From contig NZ_CP109811.1 in NCBI RefSeq assembly GCF_014856545.2, positions 2,908,001 to 2,972,000 of the forward strand: a DNA stretch of 64,000 nt. The letters run 5' to 3'. A program made the translations under genes and the position numbers. The notes beneath the pieces were generated by a model. The model did not search any database and was not told the origin of the DNA. It was given only the letters and a program-made list of their open reading frames with translations. Position 1 is the stretch's first letter; each line of letters begins with the position of its first letter. This stretch comes from Mesobacillus jeotgali (GTDB lineage: Bacteria > Bacillota > Bacilli > Bacillales > Cytobacillaceae). Shown here piece after piece: positions 34,846-43,173 of this stretch.

Positions 34846-36114
34846 ATGAATTATATTGAAAACTTGTTTCCAAAATCCGGTGGAGTTTCGGATAAAAAAG
34901 ATACGAAAAAGGATAATGTCAATAATCAAAAATGGGCAATTGTCTCTCTCGCATCCATTCCACTTGTGATGACACTTGGTAATTCGATGCTGATTCCTGT
35001 TTTGCCTGTCATGGAAAAGGAAATGGGCATTTCTGCCTTCCAATCGAGCCTAATCATAACTGTATATTCAATAGTAGCCATATTTTTAATACCGGTAGCC
35101 GGGTATCTATCCGATCATATAGGGCGAAAAAAAGTCATCATCCCCAGCCTGATCATCACTGGAATTGGCGGAACTATATCTGGTTGGGCCTCATGGCAAA
35201 TGAACGATGGATACTGGGTTGTCTTAATCGGCCGAGCCTTGCAGGGTGTGGGAGCAGCCGGAGCTTTTCCAATCGTTTTGCCCCTTGTTGGAGATATGTT
35301 TAAAAACGATGATGAGGTGAGCGGTGCCCTTGGAGAAATCGAAACTGCAAACACGCTAGGAAAGGTTCTCAGCCCAGTGTTAGGCTCCTTCCTGGCAGGA
35401 TTCATCTGGTTTATCCCATTTTTTTCAATACCAGTGTTCTGTGCACTTTCGATCATAATGATGATTTTTCTAGTAAAAAGTCCAAAAAAGAAAGAAAAAC
35501 CATTACCTTTTAAGGATTTCATTAAAAAAATTAAACTGACTTTTACCGAGAATGGGCGCTGGCTTTATGCCATCTTTTTTATTGGTGCAATAGTCATGTT
35601 CGTGTTGTTTGGGGTCTTATTTTACTTGTCAGATATTCTGGAGAACAAGTATGGGATAAAGGATCTGAAAAAAGGACTGTTTCTTGCCCTGCCTTTAGGG
35701 GCTCTGTGTCTTTCATCATTTATTACTGGAAAAGTAATTAAGAAGAACATGGTCCTTATGAAATGGATTACGTTCACGAGTTTAGTGTTGCTTGGCATTT
35801 CAGTGGCCCTCTTAAGTTTTTCAAGAGAGCTATGGTTTTTGATTTCCATGTTCCTCGTTGCTGGCATTGGTATTGGAGCAAGCCTGCCTCCACTGGATGC
35901 ATTGATCACTGAGAGTATTGAAAAAGAAGAACGAGGGACCATTACATCCTTATACAGCTCAATGAGATTCATCGGAGTAGCTGCAGGCCCTCCTGTCATC
36001 GCTTTAATGATGAAAAATTCTAATAAGCTAATGTTCATTATCTTGACCGTATTAAGTATTGCTGCCGCTCTTGCAACATTTATTGCCATAAAACCGGATA
36101 AACATGAGGCGTAA
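34846..36114 (+). CDS. MFS transporter, drug-efflux-type (DHA1)
   Basis: A 422-residue protein with 12 predicted membrane helices after a short charged N-terminus. The conserved MFS loop motif GYLSDHIGRKKV lies between helices 2 and 3, near residue 85, and GRALQGVGAAGAFPIVLPLVGD is the motif C-like region of antiporters. The substrate is unknown. A terminator stem overlaps the next bases after the stop codon. It faces the alpha/beta hydrolase gene, so it is not in an operon. Confidence 0.88.
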   Translation: MNYIENLFPKSGGVSDKKDTKKDNVNNQKWAIVSLASIPLVMTLGNSMLIPVLPVMEKEMGISAFQSSLIITVYSIVAIFLIPVAGYLSDHIGRKKVIIPSLIITGIGGTISGWASWQMNDGYWVVLIGRALQGVGAAGAFPIVLPLVGDMFKNDDEVSGALGEIETANTLGKVLSPVLGSFLAGFIWFIPFFSIPVFCALSIIMMIFLVKSPKKKEKPLPFKDFIKKIKLTFTENGRWLYAIFFIGAIVMFVLFGVLFYLSDILENKYGIKDLKKGLFLALPLGALCLSSFITGKVIKKNMVLMKWITFTSLVLLGISVALLSFSRELWFLISMFLVAGIGIGASLPPLDALITESIEKEERGTITSLYSSMRFIGVAAGPPVIALMMKNSNKLMFIILTVLSIAAALATFIAIKPDKHEA

Positions 36115-36143
36115 ACGCATTGATTCGAACAATGCGTTTTTTT
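36113..36143. terminator. Terminator of the MFS gene
   Basis: AAACGCATTG/CAATGCGTTT stem with seven-base loop, then TTTTTTT on the plus strand, between convergent genes. Confidence 0.92.
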
Positions 36144-36912
36144 ACCGCCTGGCTGATAGCTCTTCCATAAAATTGGCCACTTCATCATTGAACTCCAGCC
36201 ATTTCTTTACAGGCACCTGATGAGAGACTTTTGGGATGATCGCTGTCCGGAAATCTTTAAGCTCTCTTTCATACGCCCTTAAGTGCTGGTTGATAAAATC
36301 CCTCGCCCCATAAATAAGCAATAAAGGGACATTCAAATTTTTCAGCCGTCCGATACAAGAATAATTCAATGACTCATGGTAAAAATGGAACCATGTATTT
36401 AAATCTGTCTTCAACATATGTTCAATCAGTTCGGTCCTGTAGTTCTTATCGAAAGTGTGAGCGGTTGCAATCACCTTCGCCAGGGTTTTTGGTGAATTCC
36501 TGACGAAATACATCCCCAGCATATGTTCATATTTCAATGAGGGAGATTGCACCTCAGCAAAGCCTCCACATAGGATAATTGATTCTGTTCGTTCCGGGTG
36601 GGTAAGGGCGAATTCCTGAGCGATGCTTCCTCCGGAGGAATAGCCGCATAACGTCACTTTTTCATGGCCAATAGCGTCAGCCAGCTCCAACACTTCTTTT
36701 GCATACCTTTGGATGGTAACGTTTTTCAATGTAGCAGAAGACTCCCCATGACCGCTTAAGTCGGGGAAAATAAGCTTATATCGTTCGCTCAGCGGCTTCT
36801 GAAATTCAAATACCTTCCTCCCCATACCAGGTGGATGCAGAAAGATAATTGGATTTCCCTGCCCAATCTCATCGTAATAGAGATCACCATATTCTAATGT
36901 GCATCTAGGCAT
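36142..36912 (-). CDS. Alpha/beta hydrolase
   Basis: A 256-residue hydrolase. The oxyanion-hole segment is FLHPPGMG, the nucleophile elbow is LCGYSSGGSIA (Ser near residue 94), an acid lies in LLIYGARDFINQH, and the His is in PKVSHQVPV. The substrate is unknown. Transcribed towards the MFS gene and likely ended by the shared terminator. Confidence 0.88.
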   Translation of the reverse strand: MPRCTLEYGDLYYDEIGQGNPIIFLHPPGMGRKVFEFQKPLSERYKLIFPDLSGHGESSATLKNVTIQRYAKEVLELADAIGHEKVTLCGYSSGGSIAQEFALTHPERTESIILCGGFAEVQSPSLKYEHMLGMYFVRNSPKTLAKVIATAHTFDKNYRTELIEHMLKTDLNTWFHFYHESLNYSCIGRLKNLNVPLLLIYGARDFINQHLRAYERELKDFRTAIIPKVSHQVPVKKWLEFNDEVANFMEELSARR

Positions 36913-36997
36913 CCGTCATTCACTCCTATGCATGGATTATACAACTTCATTAGTATAGCCAAATCGGAAAACATCTCATGCATAAAACCTTATAACC

Positions 36998-37026
36998 GTG
37001 ACAATGACAGTCTCGTATGGTATTCT
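36998..37026 (+). promoter_or_regulatory. Promoter of the antisense RNA
   Basis: GTGACA (36998-37003), a 17-base spacer and TATTCT (37021-37026) on the plus strand. Confidence 0.5.
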
Positions 37027-37032
37027 TGTATT

Positions 37033-37162
37033 GTATGAATGTAAAGAATGACTGCCGGTGTTGGCCCACCAGCAGTCTCCGCAATAGCCGTTCCCGCCTG
37101 AGGTTCGGCAAGAGAAGCAGATGGACCTCTCACTGTATTATAGTAGGAGGTCTATTTTTTTT
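37033..37162 (+). ncRNA. Candidate type I antitoxin RNA
   Basis: About 130 nt, from a predicted start near 37033 to a terminator (GACCTC/GAGGTC stem with T8 tail, 37134-37162). It runs opposite to the toxin gene and overlaps its last codons and whole 3' region, as RatA does with txpA. It holds a stable hairpin at 37050-37077 (GACTGCCGGTG/CACCAGCAGTC) that on the other strand could end the toxin mRNA. Confidence 0.6.
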
Positions 37163-37241
37163 GGCTTAACGTTAGGATTGCGAGGATTAGACTGGCAAAT
37201 GAAAACATAGCCATAAAGGTTTCGAATACCGTCAAAGGCAT
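37152..37241 (-). CDS. Putative holin-like type I toxin
   Basis: A 29-residue peptide: MPLTVFETFMAMFSF, then a hydrophobic stretch ending ILTLSQKK. A single membrane helix with a short basic tail and an N-terminal FETF motif are hallmarks of the small holin-like toxin family of Firmicutes. A very strong site (GGAGGAAGGGGGTG) precedes the ATG. Its mRNA overlaps an antisense RNA. A LexA-type box covers the -35 region, so induction after DNA damage is suggested. Confidence 0.78.
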   Translation of the reverse strand: MPLTVFETFMAMFSFASLILAILTLSQKK

Positions 37242-37296
37242 CACCCCCTTCCTCCGGGGCTTAGCCGAACACCTTGAGATTGACTATTGCTTCTCA

Positions 37297-37335
37297 AGTA
37301 TAACATAACCTTGTCCAAAATAAGAACATCTGTTC
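37297..37335 (-). promoter_or_regulatory. Toxin promoter with LexA-type SOS box
   Basis: -10 TATACT (37302-37297) and -35 TTCTTA (37326-37321), spacer 18. The box GAACAGATGTTC (37335-37324, minus strand) fits the inner Bacillus LexA consensus GAACRNRYGTTY and overlaps the -35. A further GTTC/GAAC inverted pair lies beside it. Confidence 0.65.
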
Positions 37336-37401
37336 TGTATTAGAACAAAATTAGGGCTAAGATACTAGACGGAATGAATTCTATCTAGTATCCCCCACCC
37401 T

Positions 37402-38202
37402 TCAGTCTGTCTTCAATCTTGGCTTCCCAGGATCGCATTCCGGCTTATTTATTGAGGCCGCTTCGGCGACTTTGGATAAATAATAGCACTCTTCCCTGAA
37501 CATATGGTCAGCCATTAGCGGAGCAAAGCTGCCCAGTGCCTGTTCAGTCAACTCGAGTTCCTTTAATTCATCAAGAAACTTCATGAAGAGTTGAATTTCC
37601 ACTGAGACCTCTTGATTCATCCTTTGCAGAGCTGGGAATGAACTTAAATTCGTTCGCAGATAACCCGTCATCTCGACTGCTTTCAAGTAAAAGTCCTCAA
37701 AATGCTTCATGTATTTCTCACTTTTTGCTTTCAAACGTTTTTCAACCTGATCAAGATTGCTTTGGATGGCACCGGCATGACCTGCAGCGTCTAGCAGCCA
37801 GACCGTATGATGATGCAATTCGTGGAATACCGGCGGTACCTCTCCTCTTTTTAGATACTCAAGAACTCTGATATATTCCTCAACCTCATTTACCATATGG
37901 TTTACAAAGGTTGGGCCGAAATGGATTTTGATATTGCCAGTCAGCATTTTTTCTATCAGATCCAGCTTAAATTGCCGGATTTTCTTTGCTTCTTCATCTG
38001 CTCTCATGCTCAAATGAATGAGATCTGTTGTTTCGACCCTTTGCAGCAGTCTGTCAAAGGTATTTATAAAGTACTTCGCCGTTTCTATTTCCTCCTGCTC
38101 TACAGGTACAAGCGACTCGTGCAGGAATCTCCCATGGTCACCAAGAACCTGAAGCCAAAAACGGTGTTCATACAAGGCAGCAGCTTTGAAATCCCTTTCC
38201 AT
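37402..38202 (-). CDS. DUF2935 family protein
   Basis: A 266-residue helical protein starting MERDFKAAALYEHRFWLQVLGDHGRFLH, a pattern seen in DUF2935 proteins of Bacillus. Repeated E/H-containing helices (ALYEHRFW, HELHHHTVWLLDAAGHAG, MADHMFREECYYL) suggest a bundle of two duplicated four-helix halves able to bind metal. Function unknown. The ATG at 38202 lies seven bases after AGGAGGG; the frame is open 24 bases further up. Confidence 0.82.
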   Translation of the reverse strand: MERDFKAAALYEHRFWLQVLGDHGRFLHESLVPVEQEEIETAKYFINTFDRLLQRVETTDLIHLSMRADEEAKKIRQFKLDLIEKMLTGNIKIHFGPTFVNHMVNEVEEYIRVLEYLKRGEVPPVFHELHHHTVWLLDAAGHAGAIQSNLDQVEKRLKAKSEKYMKHFEDFYLKAVEMTGYLRTNLSSFPALQRMNQEVSVEIQLFMKFLDELKELELTEQALGSFAPLMADHMFREECYYLSKVAEAASINKPECDPGKPRLKTD

Positions 38203-38270
38203 CCTCTTTCCCTCCTCACAATTCACTTCATAAAAGCTTATAGGCTAAGGGGTGGAAATATTCATATGCA

Positions 38271-38429
38271 GAACAAAAAGCGCAAGCGACTCGAGCTGCT
38301 CAAATCTAACGCTTCTCGCAAGATACTCTAAGGAGCACTCTCTGGGATGAAAACTGGCTAGGCGCTGGAGCTGGATTAAGAATACTACATGTAGTTATCC
38401 ACAACTAAATAATTTTGTAATTTACTAAG
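38271..38429. repeat. Dispersed intergenic element, shorter copy, with a DnaA box
   Basis: Begins GAACAAAAAGCGCAAGCG and ends with GGCTAGGCGCTGGAGCTGG, a DnaA box (TTATCCACA at 38395-38403) and an AT-rich tail ending TTTACTAAG, as the copy at 7056-7351 does. The middle is shorter and different. Confidence 0.85.
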
Positions 38430-38434
38430 AAACA

Positions 38435-38466
38435 CAAAAAGCCTGCAGACTTTAAGCCTGCAGGCC
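38435..38466 (-). terminator. Terminator of the fru operon
   Basis: GCCTGCAGGC/TCTGCAGGC-type stem followed by TTTTTGTGTTT on the minus strand. Confidence 0.85.
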
Positions 38467-38473
38467 TTCGGTT

Positions 38474-40333
38474 TTATTTTGTAACTGGTTTCTTCAATAT
38501 TCCAAGCACGATTGCTGTGACAACTGAACCGATGAGTATTGCGGCCAGATATAACAGCCACCCTCCCTCGACAAGCGGTACTACGAACAGTCCGCCATGA
38601 GGTGCTCTCAGGCCAATGTTGAACATCATAGTCAATCCGCCTGCAACAGCTGACCCAGCCATTACGGACGGGATAACACGGAGTGGGTCGGCGGCTGCAA
38701 ATGGAATTGCACCTTCAGTGATGAAAGAAAGTCCCATGATGTAATTTGCCTTCCCTGCATCCTGGTCTTCCTTGGAAAACTTATTTTTAAAGAAAGTAGT
38801 CGCCAATGCGATGCCAAGCGGAGGAACCATACCAGCTGCCATGATCGCAGCCATTGGCTCATAAACACCGTTTGCAAGCAAGCCTGTTCCGAAAACGTAA
38901 GCTGCTTTATTAACTGGACCGCCCATGTCGAATGCCATCATTAAACCGAGGACGATACCAAGCACAACAGCATTGCCTGTTCCTAATCCCGAAAGCCAAT
39001 CAGTGATTGCCTGATTCAGGGCACCGACTGGTTTGTTTACTAAAAACAGCATAATGAATCCTGTTGAAGCAATACCGAACAACGGATATAAGAGAATGGT
39101 CTTAATTCCCTCAAGTGATGCAGGAAGTCCAGCGAACAATTTCTTCAATCCTAACACTAGATAGCCAGCGAGGAATCCGGCAACCAAACCTCCAAGGAAA
39201 CCGCCGCCTCCAGTTGCTGCGAGCAAACCGCCCACCATACCGGGTGCAAAACCTGGTCTGTCAGCAATACTTAGTGCAATAAAGCCGGCAAGGATAGGCA
39301 CTAGTAAACCAAAGGCACCGGCGCCTCCGCCAATGTCCATCAATGCCTTGGCAATTGGGTGATAGGAAGGATCATCTGGATTAAACGCGTTATAGCCGAA
39401 CATGAATGAAATTGCGATTAAAATACCGCCTCCGACTACGAAAGGGAGCATATTTGATACGCCATTCATTAAATGCTTATAGATTCCGCCGCGGCTTTCC
39501 TTCTTTTCTGCCGCTGCATTGCCTGATGCCTTATATAGTGGAGCGTCCTTTTTGACAGCTTTTTCAATCAAGTCCTTTGGTTTGCGGATTCCGTCCGCAA
39601 CAGGAACATCAATTAGAGGCTTGCCAGCAAAGCGATCCATATCCACCTTTGTGTCAGCTGCAATGATGACTGCTTCAGCGTTTTCAATGTCTTCTTTCGT
39701 AAGGACATTTTTCGCCCCGCCCGAGCCATTCGTTTCAACCTTGATATCTACGCCCATTTCGGCTGCTTTCGCTTTTAAGGAATCTGCGGCCATATAAGTA
39801 TGGGCAATTCCCGTAGGGCAAGCAGTAACTGCAACGATGAACTTTTTATTACTCCTCTCGACCTGCTCTTCGCTTTCATCCTTGTCATAGCTGTTAATGA
39901 TTCCAATGACATCTTCAGCATTCTTTGCTCCTAGAAGCTTTTCACGTGCATCAGCTTTCATCAAAATGGAAGAAAGTCGCGCGAGCGCTTCCAGGTGGGT
40001 GTTGTTTGCCCCTTCTGGTGCTGCAATCATAAAGAACAGATGTGCAGGCTGTCCGTCCAATGATTCATAATCAATTCCAGCCTCAGATCTTCCGAATACA
40101 ATTGCCGCTTCCTTTACGACTGAAGTTTTTGCGTGTGGAATGGCGATTCCATCCCCTACGCCTGTGGTGCTCTGTTGTTCTCGTTTTAGGATTGCTTCTT
40201 TAAATGTATTACGGTCTGTGATTTTCCCCGCCCGCTCAAGCATTCCTACAAGCTCATTTACTGCCTCCTGCTTTGATGCAGCACTCATTGATAATAGAAT
40301 CGTCTCTTTTGTCAGCAGTTCTGTGATTCTCAT
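38474..40333 (-). CDS. fruA: PTS fructose transporter IIABC
   Basis: A 619-residue permease that imports fructose as fructose-1-phosphate. Domain IIA (about 1-145) has the phospho-His in AIPHAKTS; domain IIB (about 170-265) has the phospho-Cys in VTACPTGIAHTYMAA; domain IIC (about 285-619) is membrane-embedded with DMGGPVNKAAYVFG and ITEGAIPFAAADP. Last gene of fruRKA, with GGGGGAG before its ATG and a terminator behind. Confidence 0.96.
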   Translation of the reverse strand: MRITELLTKETILLSMSAASKQEAVNELVGMLERAGKITDRNTFKEAILKREQQSTTGVGDGIAIPHAKTSVVKEAAIVFGRSEAGIDYESLDGQPAHLFFMIAAPEGANNTHLEALARLSSILMKADAREKLLGAKNAEDVIGIINSYDKDESEEQVERSNKKFIVAVTACPTGIAHTYMAADSLKAKAAEMGVDIKVETNGSGGAKNVLTKEDIENAEAVIIAADTKVDMDRFAGKPLIDVPVADGIRKPKDLIEKAVKKDAPLYKASGNAAAEKKESRGGIYKHLMNGVSNMLPFVVGGGILIAISFMFGYNAFNPDDPSYHPIAKALMDIGGGAGAFGLLVPILAGFIALSIADRPGFAPGMVGGLLAATGGGGFLGGLVAGFLAGYLVLGLKKLFAGLPASLEGIKTILLYPLFGIASTGFIMLFLVNKPVGALNQAITDWLSGLGTGNAVVLGIVLGLMMAFDMGGPVNKAAYVFGTGLLANGVYEPMAAIMAAGMVPPLGIALATTFFKNKFSKEDQDAGKANYIMGLSFITEGAIPFAAADPLRVIPSVMAGSAVAGGLTMMFNIGLRAPHGGLFVVPLVEGGWLLYLAAILIGSVVTAIVLGILKKPVTK

Positions 40334-40348
40334 GTTTTCTCCCCCTTA

Positions 40349-41260
40349 CTAGCTGTTTAGTATTTTTACTTCATGAAGAAGTCTTTCAACTTTTTCAGGT
40401 GTACATAATCCGATTGAAAACGCAGTTGCGCTTCCGGAGGCAACACTATAGCGGAATGCTTCCTTACGGTCACCCGTTTTTAGATACTGAGCCAGGAAAC
40501 CAGCCACCATTGAGTCGCCAGCACCCACTGAGCTTTTGACCTCACCTTGAGGAACATCAGCTTTATAGGCTTTGTTTTCATTGATATAGACGGCACCTTT
40601 CTCAGCCAATGAAACGATGACATTTTTAGCACCAGCTTCAACAAGTTTTTTCCCATAAAAAATCGCTTCATCTGCTTCGGTAATTTCCTTATTGAAGAAC
40701 TGCCCTAATTCATGATGATTCGGCTTGATCAGAAACGGCCCGTGGACCAGGATGTTTTTCAGCAAATCACCTTCTGCATCCACAATCACTTCTGCTCCTG
40801 TATCCTTGCAGATTTGCACGATCTCTTCATAAATGGAATCAGGCATACTGGAGGGAATGCTTCCAGCGAGGACCAGGTAATCGCCCTTACCAAGCTGCTT
40901 AATTTGTTCTTTCAATGAACTTATTGCTTTTCCCGAAATCTCAGGGCCGCGGGCATTTATTTCCGTCTCTGATCCGGCCTTAAGCTTAATATTGATCCGA
41001 GTGTCACCCTCTACATTGACAAAGCTTGTTTGCACATCTTCACTGTTTAGAAACTCCTCGACATACCTGCCGGTGAAGCCTCCAATAAAACCTGTAGCCT
41101 TGCTATCAACTCCAAGGGAGCGGAGTACCCTCGAAACATTGATGCCTTTACCGCCAGGAAGTTTTGTTTCATTCGAACTTCTATTCAAACTGCCTAAATG
41201 AATTTCATCTGCTTCAACAATGTAATCGACAGATGGATTAAGAGTCAGAGTGTATATCAT
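40349..41260 (-). CDS. fruK: 1-phosphofructokinase
   Basis: A 303-residue PfkB-family kinase that turns fructose-1-phosphate into the 1,6-bisphosphate. Motifs: N-terminal TLNPSVDYIVEAD, GGKGINVSRVLRSLG near residue 37, and the ATP/anion-hole motif VGAGDSMVAGF near residue 247 with the catalytic Asp. Overlaps fruR by four bases and lies 15 bases before fruA. Confidence 0.96.
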   Translation of the reverse strand: MIYTLTLNPSVDYIVEADEIHLGSLNRSSNETKLPGGKGINVSRVLRSLGVDSKATGFIGGFTGRYVEEFLNSEDVQTSFVNVEGDTRINIKLKAGSETEINARGPEISGKAISSLKEQIKQLGKGDYLVLAGSIPSSMPDSIYEEIVQICKDTGAEVIVDAEGDLLKNILVHGPFLIKPNHHELGQFFNKEITEADEAIFYGKKLVEAGAKNVIVSLAEKGAVYINENKAYKADVPQGEVKSSVGAGDSMVAGFLAQYLKTGDRKEAFRYSVASGSATAFSIGLCTPEKVERLLHEVKILNS

Positions 41261-42009
41261 GATGTCACGACCTTTATTGAAGTTTTACTCGTATATTGTC
41301 CTTTATGATCCTCATCAATTGTATTTGTGATGATCGCAGCCTCATGCAAATCGGCAATTTTTGCGAAGGTAATCTCAGAAAACTTTGTGTCATCAGCAAG
41401 GACGAATGTCTCTCGTGACAATGTCATCGCTTTTTGCTTAATTAGCGCTTCTTCCTGGTCTGGGGTTGTATACCCAGAGTGAGGATGTATTCCATTAACG
41501 CCGAGGAAGCATTTATCGAAGCGGTACTGTTCAAGGCTAGCCAGAGCTCCTCTTCCGATGATCGCATTCGTTTTTGGCTTGGCATATCCGCCGATCACAT
41601 ACGTTTCTATATTTCTTTCAAGCAGCTGCGGTAAGTGCATGAGACCGTTAGTAACCACGACAATATCTTTAACCGGAAGGAAACTGACCATTTCCAAAAT
41701 AGTCGAACCGGCATCAAGGTAAATGCTGTCACCTTCTTCCACAAGACTTGCAGCATATTGAGCGATTTGTCTCTTTTCCTGAAGGTATTTGGTGGATTTT
41801 TCAATCATGCTTGGCTCCTGGAGTTTGCCCCTTAACCTGGCTGCTCCGCCATGCACTCTTTTCAGGAACTTCCCTTCCTCAAGAATGGTCAGGTCCCTGC
41901 GGATTGTCGACTCCGAAGCCTCAGTCAGATCAACTAATTCCTGTATCTTCACTATTGGTTTTTCTTTGATTATTTGTAAGATGAGCTGGTGGCGCTCAGG
42001 TGTTAACAT
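41257..42009 (-). CDS. fruR: DeoR-family repressor of the fructose operon
   Basis: A 250-residue regulator with an N-terminal DeoR helix-turn-helix (ELVDLTEASESTIRRDLTIL, residues 22-42) and a sugar-phosphate-binding domain (YLDAGSTILEM). It probably responds to fructose-1-phosphate and binds repeats in its own promoter region. First gene of the operon, behind AGGAGG. Confidence 0.92.
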   Translation of the reverse strand: MLTPERHQLILQIIKEKPIVKIQELVDLTEASESTIRRDLTILEEGKFLKRVHGGAARLRGKLQEPSMIEKSTKYLQEKRQIAQYAASLVEEGDSIYLDAGSTILEMVSFLPVKDIVVVTNGLMHLPQLLERNIETYVIGGYAKPKTNAIIGRGALASLEQYRFDKCFLGVNGIHPHSGYTTPDQEEALIKQKAMTLSRETFVLADDTKFSEITFAKIADLHEAAIITNTIDEDHKGQYTSKTSIKVVTS

Positions 42010-42040
42010 GAGCCATTCCTCCTATTTGCTTCGTATTATC

Positions 42041-42069
42041 ATCATAATGTAATCGATTTCAGAAATCAA
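42041..42069 (-). promoter_or_regulatory. Promoter of fruRKA
   Basis: TTGATT (42069-42064), 17-base spacer, TATGAT (42046-42041) on the minus strand. Confidence 0.68.
42048..42061 (-). promoter_or_regulatory. cre site within the fru promoter
   Basis: TGAAATCGATTACA fits TGNAANCGNWNNCW and lies between the -35 and -10, where CcpA would block polymerase. Confidence 0.7.
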
Positions 42070-42133
42070 TCATTTTCTTTCAAAAACAATCACTTTTGAG
42101 CAAATATGAAATTAATTTGAACGTTTTTGATTG
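42070..42133 (-). promoter_or_regulatory. Candidate FruR operators
   Basis: Related copies upstream of the promoter: TGATTGTTTTTGAAAG and the inverted CAATCAAAAACGTTCAAA; a weaker one (TGATTGATTTCTGAAA) overlaps the -35. Assignment to FruR is inferred from position. Confidence 0.45.
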
Positions 42134-42150
42134 TTATCAGAAAATAAAAA

Positions 42151-42170
42151 AAACCTCCCGAATGGAGGTT
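42151..42170 (-). terminator. Terminator of the first LysE-family gene
   Basis: AACCTCC/GGGAGGTT with loop ATTC, then TTTTTT on the minus strand. Confidence 0.9.
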
Positions 42171-42184
42171 TTCTACTAGTATGA

Positions 42185-42817
42185 CTAAAATAATAAAGCC
42201 TTGATACCCTGGTAGCCGAAATAAACACCAAAACCAAGCAATGAGAGTCCTGACATTATTGAGATGGCCCTCAAGCTGCCATAATTCAAGAACCTTCTGA
42301 AACCTGTTGTAATAGCTGCCACAAAAATATCCCATAATGCCAGTCCGAGAAAAATCATACTGCTATAAATCAGCAAGTCTGTCCGTCCATAGTTGCTGGC
42401 TGTTTTTGCAAGCACAGAACCATAGATGCCCAGCCAAAAAAGAATGGATAATGGGCTGCTGATCGACATGATAAATCCAGTAAGGAAACATTTGAGCATC
42501 GATTCTTTACCCCTGCTGAAAGCGAGATCAATGGTATTGGCCTTTATAATACATTCTATTCCCGAGTAAATCAGGACGAACCCGCCAAACAACCAAAGAA
42601 ATATTTGAATAATAGGCATGTCCAAAAAATTCACAAGACCCAAATAGATTAACAGCATAAAAATGGCGTCGGCAATCATTGAGCCTGTCCCTACAATCCA
42701 GGCATGCCAGAAACCATTTTTGATCCCCTTATCCAGCCTGGCTGAATTTACCGGACCGATTGGTGCAGCCAGCGTTAACCCAAGGAATATGTAACTGATT
42801 AGTAAACTGACATTCAA
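42185..42817 (-). CDS. LysE/RhtB-family amino-acid exporter
   Basis: A 210-residue protein with about six membrane helices. It shows the family N-terminus (YIFLGLTLAAPIGPVNSARLDKGIKNGF), the aspartate region VGTGSMIADAIFMLL and the middle motif GFIMSISSPLSILFWLGIYG. The start is taken as TTG 42817: GGGGG lies eight bases before it and the paralogue at 43795 begins at the same aligned residue (MNV). A perfect 11-bp hairpin covers part of the ribosome binding site. It is a close paralogue of the gene at 43795-44415. Confidence 0.85.
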   Translation of the reverse strand: MNVSLLISYIFLGLTLAAPIGPVNSARLDKGIKNGFWHAWIVGTGSMIADAIFMLLIYLGLVNFLDMPIIQIFLWLFGGFVLIYSGIECIIKANTIDLAFSRGKESMLKCFLTGFIMSISSPLSILFWLGIYGSVLAKTASNYGRTDLLIYSSMIFLGLALWDIFVAAITTGFRRFLNYGSLRAISIMSGLSLLGFGVYFGYQGIKALLF

Positions 42818-42828
42818 GGCTTCGTCCC

Positions 42829-42862
42829 CCAACATACAAAAACTTTGTACATTGTATGTTGG
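42829..42862 (-). promoter_or_regulatory. Hairpin at the ribosome binding site of the LysE-family gene
   Basis: Perfect 11-bp stem CCAACATACAA/TTGTATGTTGG with a 12-base loop; its last two G residues are the first of the GGGGG ribosome binding site. It could also be a DNA operator. Confidence 0.5.
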
Positions 42863-42963
42863 AAAATTCAATCCTACTACTACCTGTCCAATATTTTCAA
42901 AATGCAATATGCTCCTATGTTTAAACTGCTTGATCCTTACTGCACAGCACGAAAATTTTTAGA

Positions 42964-42991
42964 TTGTAATCTATAGTTTTTGTGCTATAAT
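42964..42991 (+). promoter_or_regulatory. Promoter of tRNA-Leu
   Basis: TTGTAA (42964-42969), 16-base spacer, TATAAT (42986-42991). Confidence 0.7.
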
Positions 42992-43004
42992 TCTATGTAA
43001 ATAC

Positions 43005-43088
43005 GCGGGTGTGGCGGAATCGGCAGACGCGCTAGATTCAGGTTCTAGTGGTGGCAACACCGTGGAGGTTCAAGTCCTCTCATCCGCA
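43005..43088 (+). tRNA. tRNA-Leu (CAG)
   Basis: An 84-base class II tRNA with a 7-bp acceptor stem (GCGGGTG/CATCCGC, one G-U), anticodon CAG in GATTCAGGTTC, a long variable arm (GTGGTGGCAACACC region) and T-loop GTTCAAGTC. The CCA end is not encoded. A promoter and terminator flank it. Confidence 0.96.
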
Positions 43089-43096
43089 TACAGAAA

Positions 43097-43124
43097 AGGT
43101 GCCTATACATTGGGCACTTTTTTT
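43097..43124 (+). terminator. Terminator of tRNA-Leu
   Basis: GTGCC/GGCAC stem followed by TTTTTTT. Confidence 0.85.
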
Positions 43125-43173
43125 GTGCAAAAAAACAGCCTGGATATCCATCCAGACTGTCTTGACCACCATA

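Noticed and set aside
39548..39565. TTTTTGACAGCTTTTTC in fruA, like the array units
   Set aside because: A single match inside a well-conserved coding region; explained by its codons.
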